Both the position numbers and the translations under genes were made by a program. Positions 42,321 to 50,255 of a DNA stretch of 64,000 nt are shown one piece after another. Where the stretch lies: the NCBI RefSeq assembly GCF_024331145.1, contig NZ_JANDJO010000001.1, positions 682,001 to 746,000 of the forward strand. The letters run 5' to 3'. Source of the stretch: Shimia sp. CNT1-13L.2. GTDB lineage: Bacteria; Pseudomonadota; Alphaproteobacteria; Rhodobacterales; Rhodobacteraceae. Below the pieces are notes generated by a model that ran no database searches, was not told the origin of the DNA, and was given only the letters and a program-made list of their open reading frames with translations. The stretch's first letter is position 1; every line of letters begins with the position of its first letter.

Positions 42321-43916
42321 TTAGGCCACGTCGAATTGCAGCGGCTTGATCTGGGTGAACAGCCCGGTCTCGGCCAGCTTGGCACGCGCTTCGGCGGGCA
42401 CCGGCTCGTCCACGTACAGAAGGGCGATCGCTTCACCACCCACATCGGCACGACCAAGGGTAAAGTTCGCGATGTTTACGCCGTTTTCGCCCATGGTCTG
42501 ACCCAGCGCACCGATGATGCCAGGCACGTCTTCGTTGGTGGTATAGAGCATATGCGCACCAATCTCGGCGTCGATATTGATGCCCTTGATCTGGATGAAA
42601 CGCGGCTTGCCATCCGAGAAGACGGTCCCGGCGATCGAACGCTCGCGCTTGTCGGTCACGATGGTCACCTTGATGTAACCGGCAAAGGCGCCCGACTTGT
42701 CCTGGTTGGTGGTCGAGATCTGGATACCGCGTTCCTTGGCGATCACCGGCGCGGACACCATGTTCACGTCCGGGTTCACGCGCTTCATGATACCGGCCAC
42801 AACGGCGCAGTTCAGCGCGTTCAGGTTCATCTCGGCAGCAACACCATCATAAAGGATGTTGATGGCCTTGACCGGCTCGTCGGTCATCTGACCCGAGAAC
42901 GCGCCCAGGTGATCGGCCAGCTTGATCCACGGCCCCATGACCTTGGCTTCTTCCGCGGTCACGCTCGGCATGTTCAGCGCGTTTTCAACCGCGCCGGTCA
43001 GCAGGTAATTCGACATCTGCTCGGCTACTTGCAGCGCCACGTTTTCCTGCGCTTCGGTGGTTGCCGCGCCCAGGTGCGGGGTGCAGACAACGTTGGGCAG
43101 GTTGAAAAGGGCGTTTTCCTTGGCAGGCTCAACCTTGAACACGTCGAACGCAGCACCGGCCACATGGCCCGATTGCAGCATTTCGGCCAGGGCCTCTTCG
43201 TCAACAAGACCACCGCGGGCACAGTTGATGATGCGCACGCCTTTCTTGGTCTTGGCGAGGTTTTCACGGCTCAGGATATTGGCAGTGGCCTCGGTGAACG
43301 GCACGTGCAGCGTGATAAAGTCGGCACGGGCCAGCAGATCGTCCAGCTCGACCTTCTCGACACCCATCGTGTCGGCCTTCTCTTCGCTCAGGAAGGGATC
43401 ATAGGCGATGACTTTCATCTTCAGGCCACGGGCACGGTCACAGACGATGCCACCGATGTTGCCAGCACCAATCACACCAAGGGTCTTGTTGGTCAGTTCA
43501 ACACCCATGAACTTCGACTTTTCCCATTTGCCGGCATGGGTCGATTCGCTGGCTTCCGGGATCTGGCGGGCCACGGCGAACATCATCGCGATGGCGTGCT
43601 CGGCGGTGGTGATCATGTTGCCGAACGGTGTGTTCATCACGATCACACCCTTTTTCGACGCGGCTTCCTTGTCGATGTTGTCGGTGCCGATCCCGGCGCG
43701 CGCGATCACCTTGAGGTTGGTCGCGTTCTCGAGGATCTTCTCGGTCACTTTGGTGGCCGAACGGATCGCGAGGCCGTCATACTGACCGATCACTTCGGCG
43801 AGCTTGTCCTTGTCCTTGCCGAGGTCCGGCTGGAAATCGACGTCGATGCCGCGATCACGGAAGATCTGAACGGCGGTTTCGCTGAGCTTGTCAGAAACGA
43901 GTACTTTGGGAGCCAT
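42321..43916 (-). CDS. serA: D-3-phosphoglycerate dehydrogenase
   Basis: SerA oxidises 3-phosphoglycerate, the first step of serine synthesis. The 531-residue long form has the NAD motif GAGNIG (150-155), the catalytic set Arg234 (NCARGG), Glu263 and His281 (TPHLGAAT), an intervening domain, and a C-terminal ACT domain (about 455-531) that may bind serine. ATG 43916 has AAGGA eight bases upstream; 14 extra in-frame codons upstream look unrelated. It is downstream of serC on the same strand, separated by the structured element at 43950-44028. Confidence 0.96.
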   Translation of the reverse strand: MAPKVLVSDKLSETAVQIFRDRGIDVDFQPDLGKDKDKLAEVIGQYDGLAIRSATKVTEKILENATNLKVIARAGIGTDNIDKEAASKKGVIVMNTPFGNMITTAEHAIAMMFAVARQIPEASESTHAGKWEKSKFMGVELTNKTLGVIGAGNIGGIVCDRARGLKMKVIAYDPFLSEEKADTMGVEKVELDDLLARADFITLHVPFTEATANILSRENLAKTKKGVRIINCARGGLVDEEALAEMLQSGHVAGAAFDVFKVEPAKENALFNLPNVVCTPHLGAATTEAQENVALQVAEQMSNYLLTGAVENALNMPSVTAEEAKVMGPWIKLADHLGAFSGQMTDEPVKAINILYDGVAAEMNLNALNCAVVAGIMKRVNPDVNMVSAPVIAKERGIQISTTNQDKSGAFAGYIKVTIVTDKRERSIAGTVFSDGKPRFIQIKGINIDAEIGAHMLYTTNEDVPGIIGALGQTMGENGVNIANFTLGRADVGGEAIALLYVDEPVPAEARAKLAETGLFTQIKPLQFDVA

Positions 43917-43949
43917 GGGTCTGGTCCTTGAATTCAGAGATTTGAAGGG

Positions 43950-44028
43950 CCGGGCCAAAAGGGAAATTCTTCTGGAAGAATTTCACGGACGCAGAGTTTT
44001 CTAGAAAACTCTGCACTCTCCGGCCCGG
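43950..44028. repeat. Double-palindrome element, copy 2, enclosed in an outer stem
   Basis: Arm A (43963-43984) is GAAATTCTTC, TG, GAAGAATTTC. Arm B (43991-44014) is a perfect 24-base palindrome centred on TTTTCTAGAAAA with outer GCAGAG/CTCTGC. Both lie within an outer stem CCGGGCC (43950-43956)/GGCCCGG (44022-44028), so the whole can fold as a three-way junction between serC and serA. Core sequences match the element at 8307-8357; the outer arm bases differ but still pair. Confidence 0.75.
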
Positions 44029-44036
44029 AAAATAGC

Positions 44037-45191
44037 TTATGCCGCGACGGTCTGTGCAGCGATCTCGGCCTCGAAGGCCCATGCCAGCCAGGGCAGCATG
44101 GCTTCGACATCCGACGTCTCGACCGTGCCACCACACCAGATCCGCAGACCGGCAGGCGCATCACGATAGGCCCCGATGTCCAGCGCGATGTTCTCGGCTT
44201 CCAGACGCTTGGCGACAGCCTTGGCAAAGGCGGCACCGTCCTGAATGCGATCATCGGTGAACTTCAGGCAGACACTGGTGTTCGACCGCAGCGCCTTGTC
44301 CTCGGCGAGGTTGTCGATCCAGTCATTGGCCGCACAGAAGTTGAACACCGCCTGCGCATTGGCATCGGCCCGGGCGATCAGACCCTTGAGGCCACCCACC
44401 GACCGCGCCCAATCCAGCGCAAAAAGGTAGTCTTCTACCGCCAGCATCGACGGCGTGTTGATCGTCGCACCGGTAAAGATACCGTCGATCAGCTTGCCAC
44501 CTTTGGTCAGGCGGAAGATTTTCGGCAGCGGCCACGCAGGCGTGTAGCTTTCCAGACGCTCAACGGCGCGCGGGCTCAGGATCAGCATGCCGTGGGCGGC
44601 TTCCCCCCCCAGAACCTTCTGCCAGGAGAAGGTGGTCACATCCAGCTTGTCCCAGGGCAGATCCATCGCAAAGGCGGCCGAGGTGGCGTCGCAAATGGTC
44701 AGACCTTCACGGTCGTCTGCAATCCAATCAGCGTTCGGAACCCGGACACCTGCGGTGGTGCCGTTCCAGGTAAAGACAACGTCATTGTTGCAATCGACCG
44801 AAGCGAGATCAACAATCTGACCATAGTCGGCGGTTTTCACGTCTGCATCGATCTTCAGCTGTTTCACCACGTCGGTGACCCAACCCGAGCCGAAGGATTC
44901 CCAAGCCAGCATCTCGACCTTGCGCTCGCCCAAGAGCGACCAGAGGGCCATTTCAACCGCACCGGTGTCCGAGGCGGGAACGATGCCGATCTTGTAGTCA
45001 GCAGGGATGCCCAGAACCTCGCGGGTGCCTTCAATCGCGGCCTTCAGCTTGTCCTTGCCAACGGCGGCACGGTGCGAACGACCAAGAGCGGCATCAGCCA
45101 GCTTGTCCAGGGAGAATGTGGGGGGTTTGGCACAGGGGCCAGAAGAAAAACGCGGGTTGGCCGGCCGCGCTGCCGGTTGCTGAGTAGCCAT
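44037..45191 (-). CDS. serC: Phosphoserine aminotransferase
   Basis: SerC transaminates 3-phosphohydroxypyruvate to phosphoserine. The 384-residue protein is of the alphaproteobacterial/archaeal-like type, with Lys192 in [16 protein letters not shown] binding PLP and [20 protein letters not shown] near the N-terminus. ATG 45191 has GGAAGGA upstream; an in-frame extension of 29 codons looks unrelated. It is first of serC-serA and divergent from serB (229-bp shared upstream region), so all three serine enzymes cluster. Confidence 0.95.
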   Translation of the reverse strand: MATQQPAARPANPRFSSGPCAKPPTFSLDKLADAALGRSHRAAVGKDKLKAAIEGTREVLGIPADYKIGIVPASDTGAVEMALWSLLGERKVEMLAWESFGSGWVTDVVKQLKIDADVKTADYGQIVDLASVDCNNDVVFTWNGTTAGVRVPNADWIADDREGLTICDATSAAFAMDLPWDKLDVTTFSWQKVLGGEAAHGMLILSPRAVERLESYTPAWPLPKIFRLTKGGKLIDGIFTGATINTPSMLAVEDYLFALDWARSVGGLKGLIARADANAQAVFNFCAANDWIDNLAEDKALRSNTSVCLKFTDDRIQDGAAFAKAVAKRLEAENIALDIGAYRDAPAGLRIWCGGTVETSDVEAMLPWLAWAFEAEIAAQTVAA

Positions 45192-45420
45192 AAATGCTAT
45201 CCTTCCAGATATCTGCCTCTCGTTGGGGAGAGGTGTCCCACGGACGGACATAGGGCCATTGCTGCGGCTGCACAACATGCAAAATGCAACAACTGCGACC
45301 CTTCGAAAAACAAAACCGACGCAAAATGACGCCTATCGGAAACTTGGGAAACCTCCCGCGAAACCCTTCCCACGGCGTTCCGGCTTTGCTAGGAGCCTTC
45401 GCGACTCATAGGAGAGACCC

Positions 45421-46296
45421 ATGTATTTCGCCACTCTGCTCACTTCCCCGACCGCTCCTTCGCTTGATCCGGCACTGGTCGACTCGCTTCGCAATGCATG
45501 GGGTGGCGGAGATGCCGACTGGCTGGCGGTGGACGAAGCCGCCGAGTTCCCGCTGGAAACCCTGCCCTCCAATCAATGGGAAGTCTGGGCCGACCTCCAG
45601 AATATGGGTGTCGACCTGATCATCCTGCCCGCCACGGGCCGCCGCAAGAAAATGCTGCTTGCCGACATGGACAGCACCATGATCCAGCAGGAGTGCATCG
45701 ACGAGTTGGCCGAAGAGGCCGGAGTGGGTGAGCACGTCAAGGACATCACCGCCCGCGCCATGAACGGCGAGCTCGATTTCGAAGGCGCGCTCACCGAACG
45801 CGTCGGCCTGCTCAAAGGCCTCGACGAAAGCGTGATCGGCAAGGTTCTGGCCGAACGCATCACCTTCATGCCGGGCGGCAAGGCCCTGCTTGCCACGATG
45901 AAGGCCAACGGCGCCTATGCCGCGCTGGTTTCTGGCGGCTTCACCGCCTTCACCGCCAAGGTCGCCGCCGAACTGGGCTTTGACGAAAACCGCGCCAACA
46001 CCCTGCTTGTCGAAGATGGCAAGCTGAACGGCGATGTCGGCCGCCCGATCCTCGGACGCGAAGCCAAGGTACAGGCGCTCAAGGAAATCACCACCCGCCT
46101 CGGCCTTTCCCATGACGACGTGATGGCCGTCGGCGACGGGGCCAATGACCTCGGCATGCTGGGCCTCGCCGGTGCAGGCGTTGCCCTGCACGCCAAACCC
46201 TCGGTCGCCGCCGAATGCGACATCCGCATCAACCACGGCGATCTCACCGCCCTGCTCTACATCCAGGGCTACAAGAAAAGCGACTTCGCGGCCTGA
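45421..46296 (+). CDS. serB: Phosphoserine phosphatase
   Basis: SerB removes the phosphate of phosphoserine, the last step of serine synthesis. The 291-residue HAD enzyme has the nucleophile Asp82 and general acid Asp84 in ADMDST, then LVSGGFTAF and GDGANDLGML. About 75 N-terminal residues precede the HAD core and may form an ACT-like regulatory part. A GGAGAG site lies just upstream. The 229-base region shared with serC contains no further gene. Confidence 0.95.
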   Translation: MYFATLLTSPTAPSLDPALVDSLRNAWGGGDADWLAVDEAAEFPLETLPSNQWEVWADLQNMGVDLIILPATGRRKKMLLADMDSTMIQQECIDELAEEAGVGEHVKDITARAMNGELDFEGALTERVGLLKGLDESVIGKVLAERITFMPGGKALLATMKANGAYAALVSGGFTAFTAKVAAELGFDENRANTLLVEDGKLNGDVGRPILGREAKVQALKEITTRLGLSHDDVMAVGDGANDLGMLGLAGAGVALHAKPSVAAECDIRINHGDLTALLYIQGYKKSDFAA

Positions 46297-46299
46297 CCC

Positions 46300-46392
46300 G
46301 GCTTCTTCTTGGCCAAATACCCCCGGGGGAATCGGTGCAAGCCCCTTGCACAGATGGGGGCAGAGCCCCCACTTTCAAACAAACGTTTGTTT
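46300..46392. repeat. Repeat copy 4 followed by three consecutive hairpins
   Basis: After serB comes a degenerate copy of the dispersed repeat (46300-46330, TTGGCCAAATACCCCCGGGGG). Three perfect dyads follow in a row: GTGCAAG-CCC-CTTGCAC (46335-46351), TGGGGGC-AGA-GCCCCCA (46355-46371) and AAACAAACGTTTGTTT (46377-46392) followed by more T. The last could terminate serB. The tandem arrangement resembles the double-palindrome elements in style but not in sequence. Confidence 0.6.
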
Positions 46393-46431
46393 TTACTAAG
46401 ATAATCCTCGCTCGCGCAGCGCCATTTGCAT

Positions 46432-46455
46432 CAATTTAACATTTTTGTTAAATTG
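46432..46455. promoter_or_regulatory. Operator of the ArsR-type regulator
   Basis: CAATTTAAC-ATTTTT-GTTAAATTG is a perfect 9-bp-arm inverted repeat ending five bases before the ArsR start codon. AT-rich dyads of this form are typical ArsR/SmtB operators. It overlaps a possible -10 box (TAACAT, 46437-46442), so repression by promoter occlusion is likely. Confidence 0.75.
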
Positions 46456-46460
46456 AAATC

Positions 46461-46784
46461 ATGACCCGCCTGATCGAAACTTTTTCCGCCCTCTCCGATG
46501 CCACGCGCCTAGGCATAGTCGAACGCCTGATGGCACAGGGAGAGCTGCCCGCAGGTGACCTCGCCTCCGACAGCACGATCAGCGGCCCGGCGATCTCGCG
46601 TCACCTCAAGGTGCTGCGCAACGCCGGTCTCGTGGACCAGCGGATCGACGGCAACCGCCGCCTTTATTCTGTCCGGCCCGACTCCCTTCGGGCCATTGCC
46701 AGCTGGACAATGGACCACCGCGCCTTTTGGGAGGCCAGCCTGGACCGCCTTGACGCCCTTCTACAGGAGGACCCCGATGCCTGA
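46461..46784 (+). CDS. ArsR-family transcriptional regulator
   Basis: A 107-residue winged-helix repressor: FSALSDATRLGIVERLMAQGELPAGDL, then the recognition helix region SGPAISRHLKVLRNAGLVDQR and IDGNRRLYSV. No metal-binding cysteines are present, so it is not an arsenic or metal sensor. It belongs to the group paired with SRPBCC/AHSA1 proteins, and its downstream neighbour is of that family. No Shine-Dalgarno is visible, and the mRNA may be leaderless or nearly so. The stop overlaps the next start by eight bases. Confidence 0.9.
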   Translation: MTRLIETFSALSDATRLGIVERLMAQGELPAGDLASDSTISGPAISRHLKVLRNAGLVDQRIDGNRRLYSVRPDSLRAIASWTMDHRAFWEASLDRLDALLQEDPDA

Positions 46785-47205
46785 CCTGCGCCTGACCCGC
46801 GATTTCAACGTGACACCCGAACGCCTGTTCAACGCCATCACCCGCCGCGCCGATCTGTTGCGCTGGTGGGGCCCGGAAGGCATGGACCTGCCCGAGGAAC
46901 ATCTCGACTTTTCCCGCACCGGCCCGTGGTTCTCGGTGATGCGGAATTCCGAGGGCCAGCGGTACAAGGTGTCCGGTCAGGTCACCCACGTCACCCCACC
47001 CCGCTCGGTCGGGTTCACCTGGGCCTGGCACGACGACAGCGACACACGCGGCGCGGAAAGCCACGTCACCTTTACCATCGAAAAAACCGACACCGGCGCA
47101 CGGCTGGTGATCGACCATCGCGATCTCGGTGATGACGAGGCCAGCGCCAGCCACGAACGCGGCTGGACGTCGACGCTGAACAAACTGACGAACCTATTGT
47201 CCTGA
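46777..47205 (+). CDS. SRPBCC-family (AHSA1-like) protein
   Basis: A 142-residue START-like domain: LTRDFNVTPERLFNAITRRADLLRWWGPEGM opens the helix-grip fold and the C-terminal helix holds HERGWTSTLNKLTNLL. ATG 46777 follows AGGAGG inside the end of arsR. Members bind small hydrophobic ligands; the role is unknown, but the ArsR-SRPBCC-YCII order is recurrent in bacteria and suggests a ligand-responsive detox or redox unit. Confidence 0.88.
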   Translation: MPDLRLTRDFNVTPERLFNAITRRADLLRWWGPEGMDLPEEHLDFSRTGPWFSVMRNSEGQRYKVSGQVTHVTPPRSVGFTWAWHDDSDTRGAESHVTFTIEKTDTGARLVIDHRDLGDDEASASHERGWTSTLNKLTNLLS

Positions 47206-47232
47206 ACGGCATTTCACAGGGAGGAAACGAAG

Positions 47233-47547
47233 ATGCCCAAATTCATGTTTATCTATCACGGCGGCGGACGCCCCGAGACCCCGGAAGAAGGCGAGCGCGT
47301 CATGGCGGCCTGGATGAAATGGATGGCCGACATGGGCGACGCCCTTGTCGACGGCGGCAATCCCGCCGGCATGTCCAAGACCGTCACCGCCTCCGGCATC
47401 GAAGACAACGGCGGCGCCAACCCGGTGTCGGGCTACTCGTTGGTCAACGCACCGGACATGGCCGCCGCTTGCGAAATGGCCAAGGGCTGTCCGATCCTCG
47501 AAGGCGGGTCCGGCACCATCGAAGTCGCTGAAGCGATGGAAATGTGA
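47233..47547 (+). CDS. YCII-related domain protein
   Basis: A 104-residue protein of the YCII/DGPF ferredoxin-like fold: MPKFMFIYHGG, then WMKWMADMGDALVDGGNP, GYSLVNAPDMAAACEMAKGCPIL and GGSGTIEVAEAMEM. GGGAGG lies upstream. It is the third gene of the ArsR operon. Catalytic function is unproven for the family. Confidence 0.88.
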   Translation: MPKFMFIYHGGGRPETPEEGERVMAAWMKWMADMGDALVDGGNPAGMSKTVTASGIEDNGGANPVSGYSLVNAPDMAAACEMAKGCPILEGGSGTIEVAEAMEM

Positions 47548-47559
47548 TTTTCCACCTCC

Positions 47560-47592
47560 GCGATACAGTCGTAATACCGACGTAATACCGAC
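47560..47592. repeat. 11-bp iteron array, locus 2 (three units)
   Basis: GCGATACAGTC, GTAATACCGAC and GTAATACCGAC are contiguous 11-bp units between the YCII gene and the convergent FAD oxidoreductase gene. The array at 17937-17969 has the same unit, number and period. Confidence 0.7.
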
Positions 47593-47617
47593 GTTGGTTT
47601 TTGCCGGCCCGACGCCA

Positions 47618-48658
47618 TCAGAGCGAGGCTTCGGGGCGGAACCTTTCGGGGATGGTGTCAATGCCTTCCAGCACCAGATCGGCCATCACCTCCCCCACTT
47701 TCGGGGCCATACCAAAGCCGATCTTGAACCCGCCATTCGCGATGTACTGATCGCCATTCAGCGGATGAACCCCCAGCATCGGCGCGCGGCTTTTCGCCCT
47801 CGGACGCACCCCGGCCCAGCGTTCAACGATTGGGGCGGATGCCAGCATCGGGAAAACGTCGCAGGCCCGCGCAATCAGATCGTCAAGCTGCGTATCCGTT
47901 TGATCTTCCGATGAAAATTCTCGCTCGGAGGTCGATCCAACCGCCACCGTGCCATCAGCATGCGGCACCACCAGCACGTCGCCCGCCGAGGTGATCGGCA
48001 CCCCCCGCGCATCCAGGCCCAGCACCGCCGCCTGCCCTTTGACCCCATTGCCAACCGTCTTTCCGAAATGCGCCGACAACTCACGCAACCCGGCAACACC
48101 CGTCGCCCAAATCACCTTGCCCTCAAGGGTTTGCGCGTCCCCGACCTCGACCACGCCCCCCTTGCGCCGGATCGCCTCCGCCAGCGCCAGACACGCCTTG
48201 CGCGGATGCACCCGCGCACTCAGGGTCTCGTGGATCACCAACCCCGTTTCACTTTTCGGACACCAGTCCTCCGCGTCCTTCGCCGCGATCACGCGCCAGA
48301 GGGCCTTGCCCTGCCAATGTTCATCGGCATTCACCGCCCGTTCTCGCGCCAGTTCCAGCGCGCGCTCGGTGTCGATCGGCTGTAGGCGTCCCACGCGGTC
48401 ATATCCTGTTAACAGACCGCTGGTATCTTCTACCTCGCGCCACATGGATTCTGCCGCGATCAGGCTTTGAAACTGGAATTCCTTTGTTTCGTTCCAACGC
48501 TCCGGCGCGTGTGGGGACAACATGCCAACCACGCCGCCGCTGCATCCGGCGGCGATGCCTGTGCGGTCGATCACGCGCACCTTCGCGCCTCGCCGTGCAC
48601 AGGCCCATGCCGTCGCCAGCCCGAACACCCCGGCGCCTACAACCGTCACATCACCCAT
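47618..48658 (-). CDS. FAD-dependent oxidoreductase, DAO family (possible MnmC1 part)
   Basis: A 346-residue flavoprotein with the Rossmann FAD motif VVGAGVFGLATAWACARRGAKV at residue 5, GCSGGVVGMLSPH, and C-terminal GVRPRAKSRAPMLG and NGGFKIGFGMAP. It is a D-amino-acid-oxidase-type enzyme. It is divergent, with a 59-base gap, from an MnmD-type methyltransferase. In E. coli these two activities are fused in MnmC, where the DAO domain removes the carboxymethyl group of cmnm5U in tRNA. I infer a split MnmC; glycine-oxidase-like amine oxidation is the alternative. ATG 48658 was chosen from the FAD motif. Confidence 0.8.
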   Translation of the reverse strand: MGDVTVVGAGVFGLATAWACARRGAKVRVIDRTGIAAGCSGGVVGMLSPHAPERWNETKEFQFQSLIAAESMWREVEDTSGLLTGYDRVGRLQPIDTERALELARERAVNADEHWQGKALWRVIAAKDAEDWCPKSETGLVIHETLSARVHPRKACLALAEAIRRKGGVVEVGDAQTLEGKVIWATGVAGLRELSAHFGKTVGNGVKGQAAVLGLDARGVPITSAGDVLVVPHADGTVAVGSTSEREFSSEDQTDTQLDDLIARACDVFPMLASAPIVERWAGVRPRAKSRAPMLGVHPLNGDQYIANGGFKIGFGMAPKVGEVMADLVLEGIDTIPERFRPEASL

Positions 48659-48717
48659 TGCCAAATCACCCGCCTTTGCCCAATGCTCATCCGACGACCT
48701 CTCTAAGGCATCCTGAC

Positions 48718-49392
48718 ATGAGCGACCAGAAGGCAAATCTCGAGTGGCGCGACGGCGCCGTTCCCGTCTCGACACGGTTTGACGATCCGTATTTCAGCCT
48801 TGAAAACGGTCTGGCCGAGACCCGTCATGTTTTTCTCGCGGGCAACAACCTGCCTGCCCGTTTTTCCCCTGGGTTTCACATCGCGGAACTGGGTTTCGGC
48901 ACCGGTCTCAACCTGTTGACCACATGGGCCGCTTGGGACGCCTCCGGACAAACCACGCCCTTGCGGTTCACCAGCTTCGAAGGCTTCCCGATGAGCGCAG
49001 ACGAAATGGCCCGCGCACTGGAGGCCTTTCCTTCTCTTGCCGAGTATGCTCGCCGCCTAGTCGCCGCCTGGGCAGAGGACAACACCCTCGCCACGCTTGA
49101 CGGGATTGAGGCCCGCGTCGTGATCGGCGATGCCCGCGAGACACTCCCAGCGCAAGACTGGCAGGCCGACGCCTGGTTCCTCGATGGGTTTTCCCCCGCC
49201 AAGAACCCCGAACTTTGGGACGCTGACCTGATTCAGCAAGTCGGCCAGCACACCAAACCGGATGGCACGGCAGCCACCTACACCGCCGCCGGTTTCGTAC
49301 GCCGCAACATCGAGGCCGCAGGCTTTGATGTCACCCGCGTCCCCGGCTACGGCCGCAAACGTCACATGACCACCGCGAGGAAACGGACATGA
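48718..49392 (+). CDS. mnmD: tRNA 5-aminomethyl-2-thiouridine methyltransferase, MnmD type
   Basis: MnmD (the stand-alone equivalent of the MnmC N-terminal domain) methylates nm5U34 of tRNAs with SAM. The 224-residue protein has DDPYFSLENGLAETRHVFL, the SAM-binding ELGFGTGLNLLTTW and DAWFLDGFSPAKNPELW, and ends in GYGRKRHM, all MnmC/MnmD hallmarks. ATG 48718 follows AAGG. It overlaps the EamA gene by four bases and is divergent from the FAD oxidase. Confidence 0.88.
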   Translation: MSDQKANLEWRDGAVPVSTRFDDPYFSLENGLAETRHVFLAGNNLPARFSPGFHIAELGFGTGLNLLTTWAAWDASGQTTPLRFTSFEGFPMSADEMARALEAFPSLAEYARRLVAAWAEDNTLATLDGIEARVVIGDARETLPAQDWQADAWFLDGFSPAKNPELWDADLIQQVGQHTKPDGTAATYTAAGFVRRNIEAAGFDVTRVPGYGRKRHMTTARKRT

Positions 49393-50255
49393 GCGATCAG
49401 AACACACGCCTTGGCATCCTGCTGATGTGCCTGACAACCTTTGTCTTCGCCATGCAGGACGGTATCTCGCGCCACCTTGCGGATGCCTACAACGTCTATG
49501 TCGTGGTGATGATCCGTTACTGGTTCTTCGCAGCTTTCGTGATAGCCCTCTCGGCCCGCCGGCCCGGTGGCCTGCGGGCTGTCGTACGCACGCAGCATCC
49601 GTTCATTCAGGTGTTTCGTGGTGCACTGCTAGCGCTCGAAATCGTTGTTACGGTGATCGCCTTCACCTTGCTGGGCCTGACGGAAACCCATGCGATCTTC
49701 ATTTGCTATCCGCTGATCATCGCCGCCCTGTCTGGCCCGATCCTCGGCGAGAAAGTCGGCTGGCGACGTTGGGCGGCTATCGGCATCGGCATGATTGGCG
49801 TCCTGATCATCCTGAAACCAAGCGCCGGGGTGTTTTCACCCGCGGCCATTGTACCGCTGGTTGGGGCGCTGATGTTTGCTGTCTACGGCCTGCTCACCCG
49901 CTATGTCGCCCGCACGGATGGATCAGCTGTCAGCTTTTTTTATACCGGCACGATCGGCATGGTCGTGATGACCGCCATCGGCATGTTCTACTGGGAGCCG
50001 ATTGTCGGCACCGACCTATATTGGATGGCGCTCTTGTGCTGCACGGGCATTCTTGGTCACTGGCTTCTGATCAAAACCTACGATCACGCCGAAGCCAGCG
50101 CAGTTCAGCCCTTCGCCTATCTGCAACTGCCCTTCGCCGCCGCCCTTGGCATGTTGGCCTTTGGGGAAACCCTCCGCGTCAACGTTGCCATCGGCGCTGT
50201 CGTGGTTGTCGGTGCCGGGTTGTTTACCCTCTGGCGGGAACGCCAGTCGGCCTAG
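49389..50255 (+). CDS. EamA/DMT-family permease
   Basis: A 288-residue drug/metabolite-type transporter with about ten membrane helices in two EamA repeats (about 8-140 and 150-285); ETHAIFICYPLIIAALSGPILGEKVGWRRW is the repeat-1 signature. The substrate is unknown. It is coupled to mnmD by an ATGA overlap. Its stop interlocks with that of the lytic transglycosylase gene in CTAG (50252-50255). Confidence 0.9.
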   Translation: MSDQNTRLGILLMCLTTFVFAMQDGISRHLADAYNVYVVVMIRYWFFAAFVIALSARRPGGLRAVVRTQHPFIQVFRGALLALEIVVTVIAFTLLGLTETHAIFICYPLIIAALSGPILGEKVGWRRWAAIGIGMIGVLIILKPSAGVFSPAAIVPLVGALMFAVYGLLTRYVARTDGSAVSFFYTGTIGMVVMTAIGMFYWEPIVGTDLYWMALLCCTGILGHWLLIKTYDHAEASAVQPFAYLQLPFAAALGMLAFGETLRVNVAIGAVVVVGAGLFTLWRERQSA

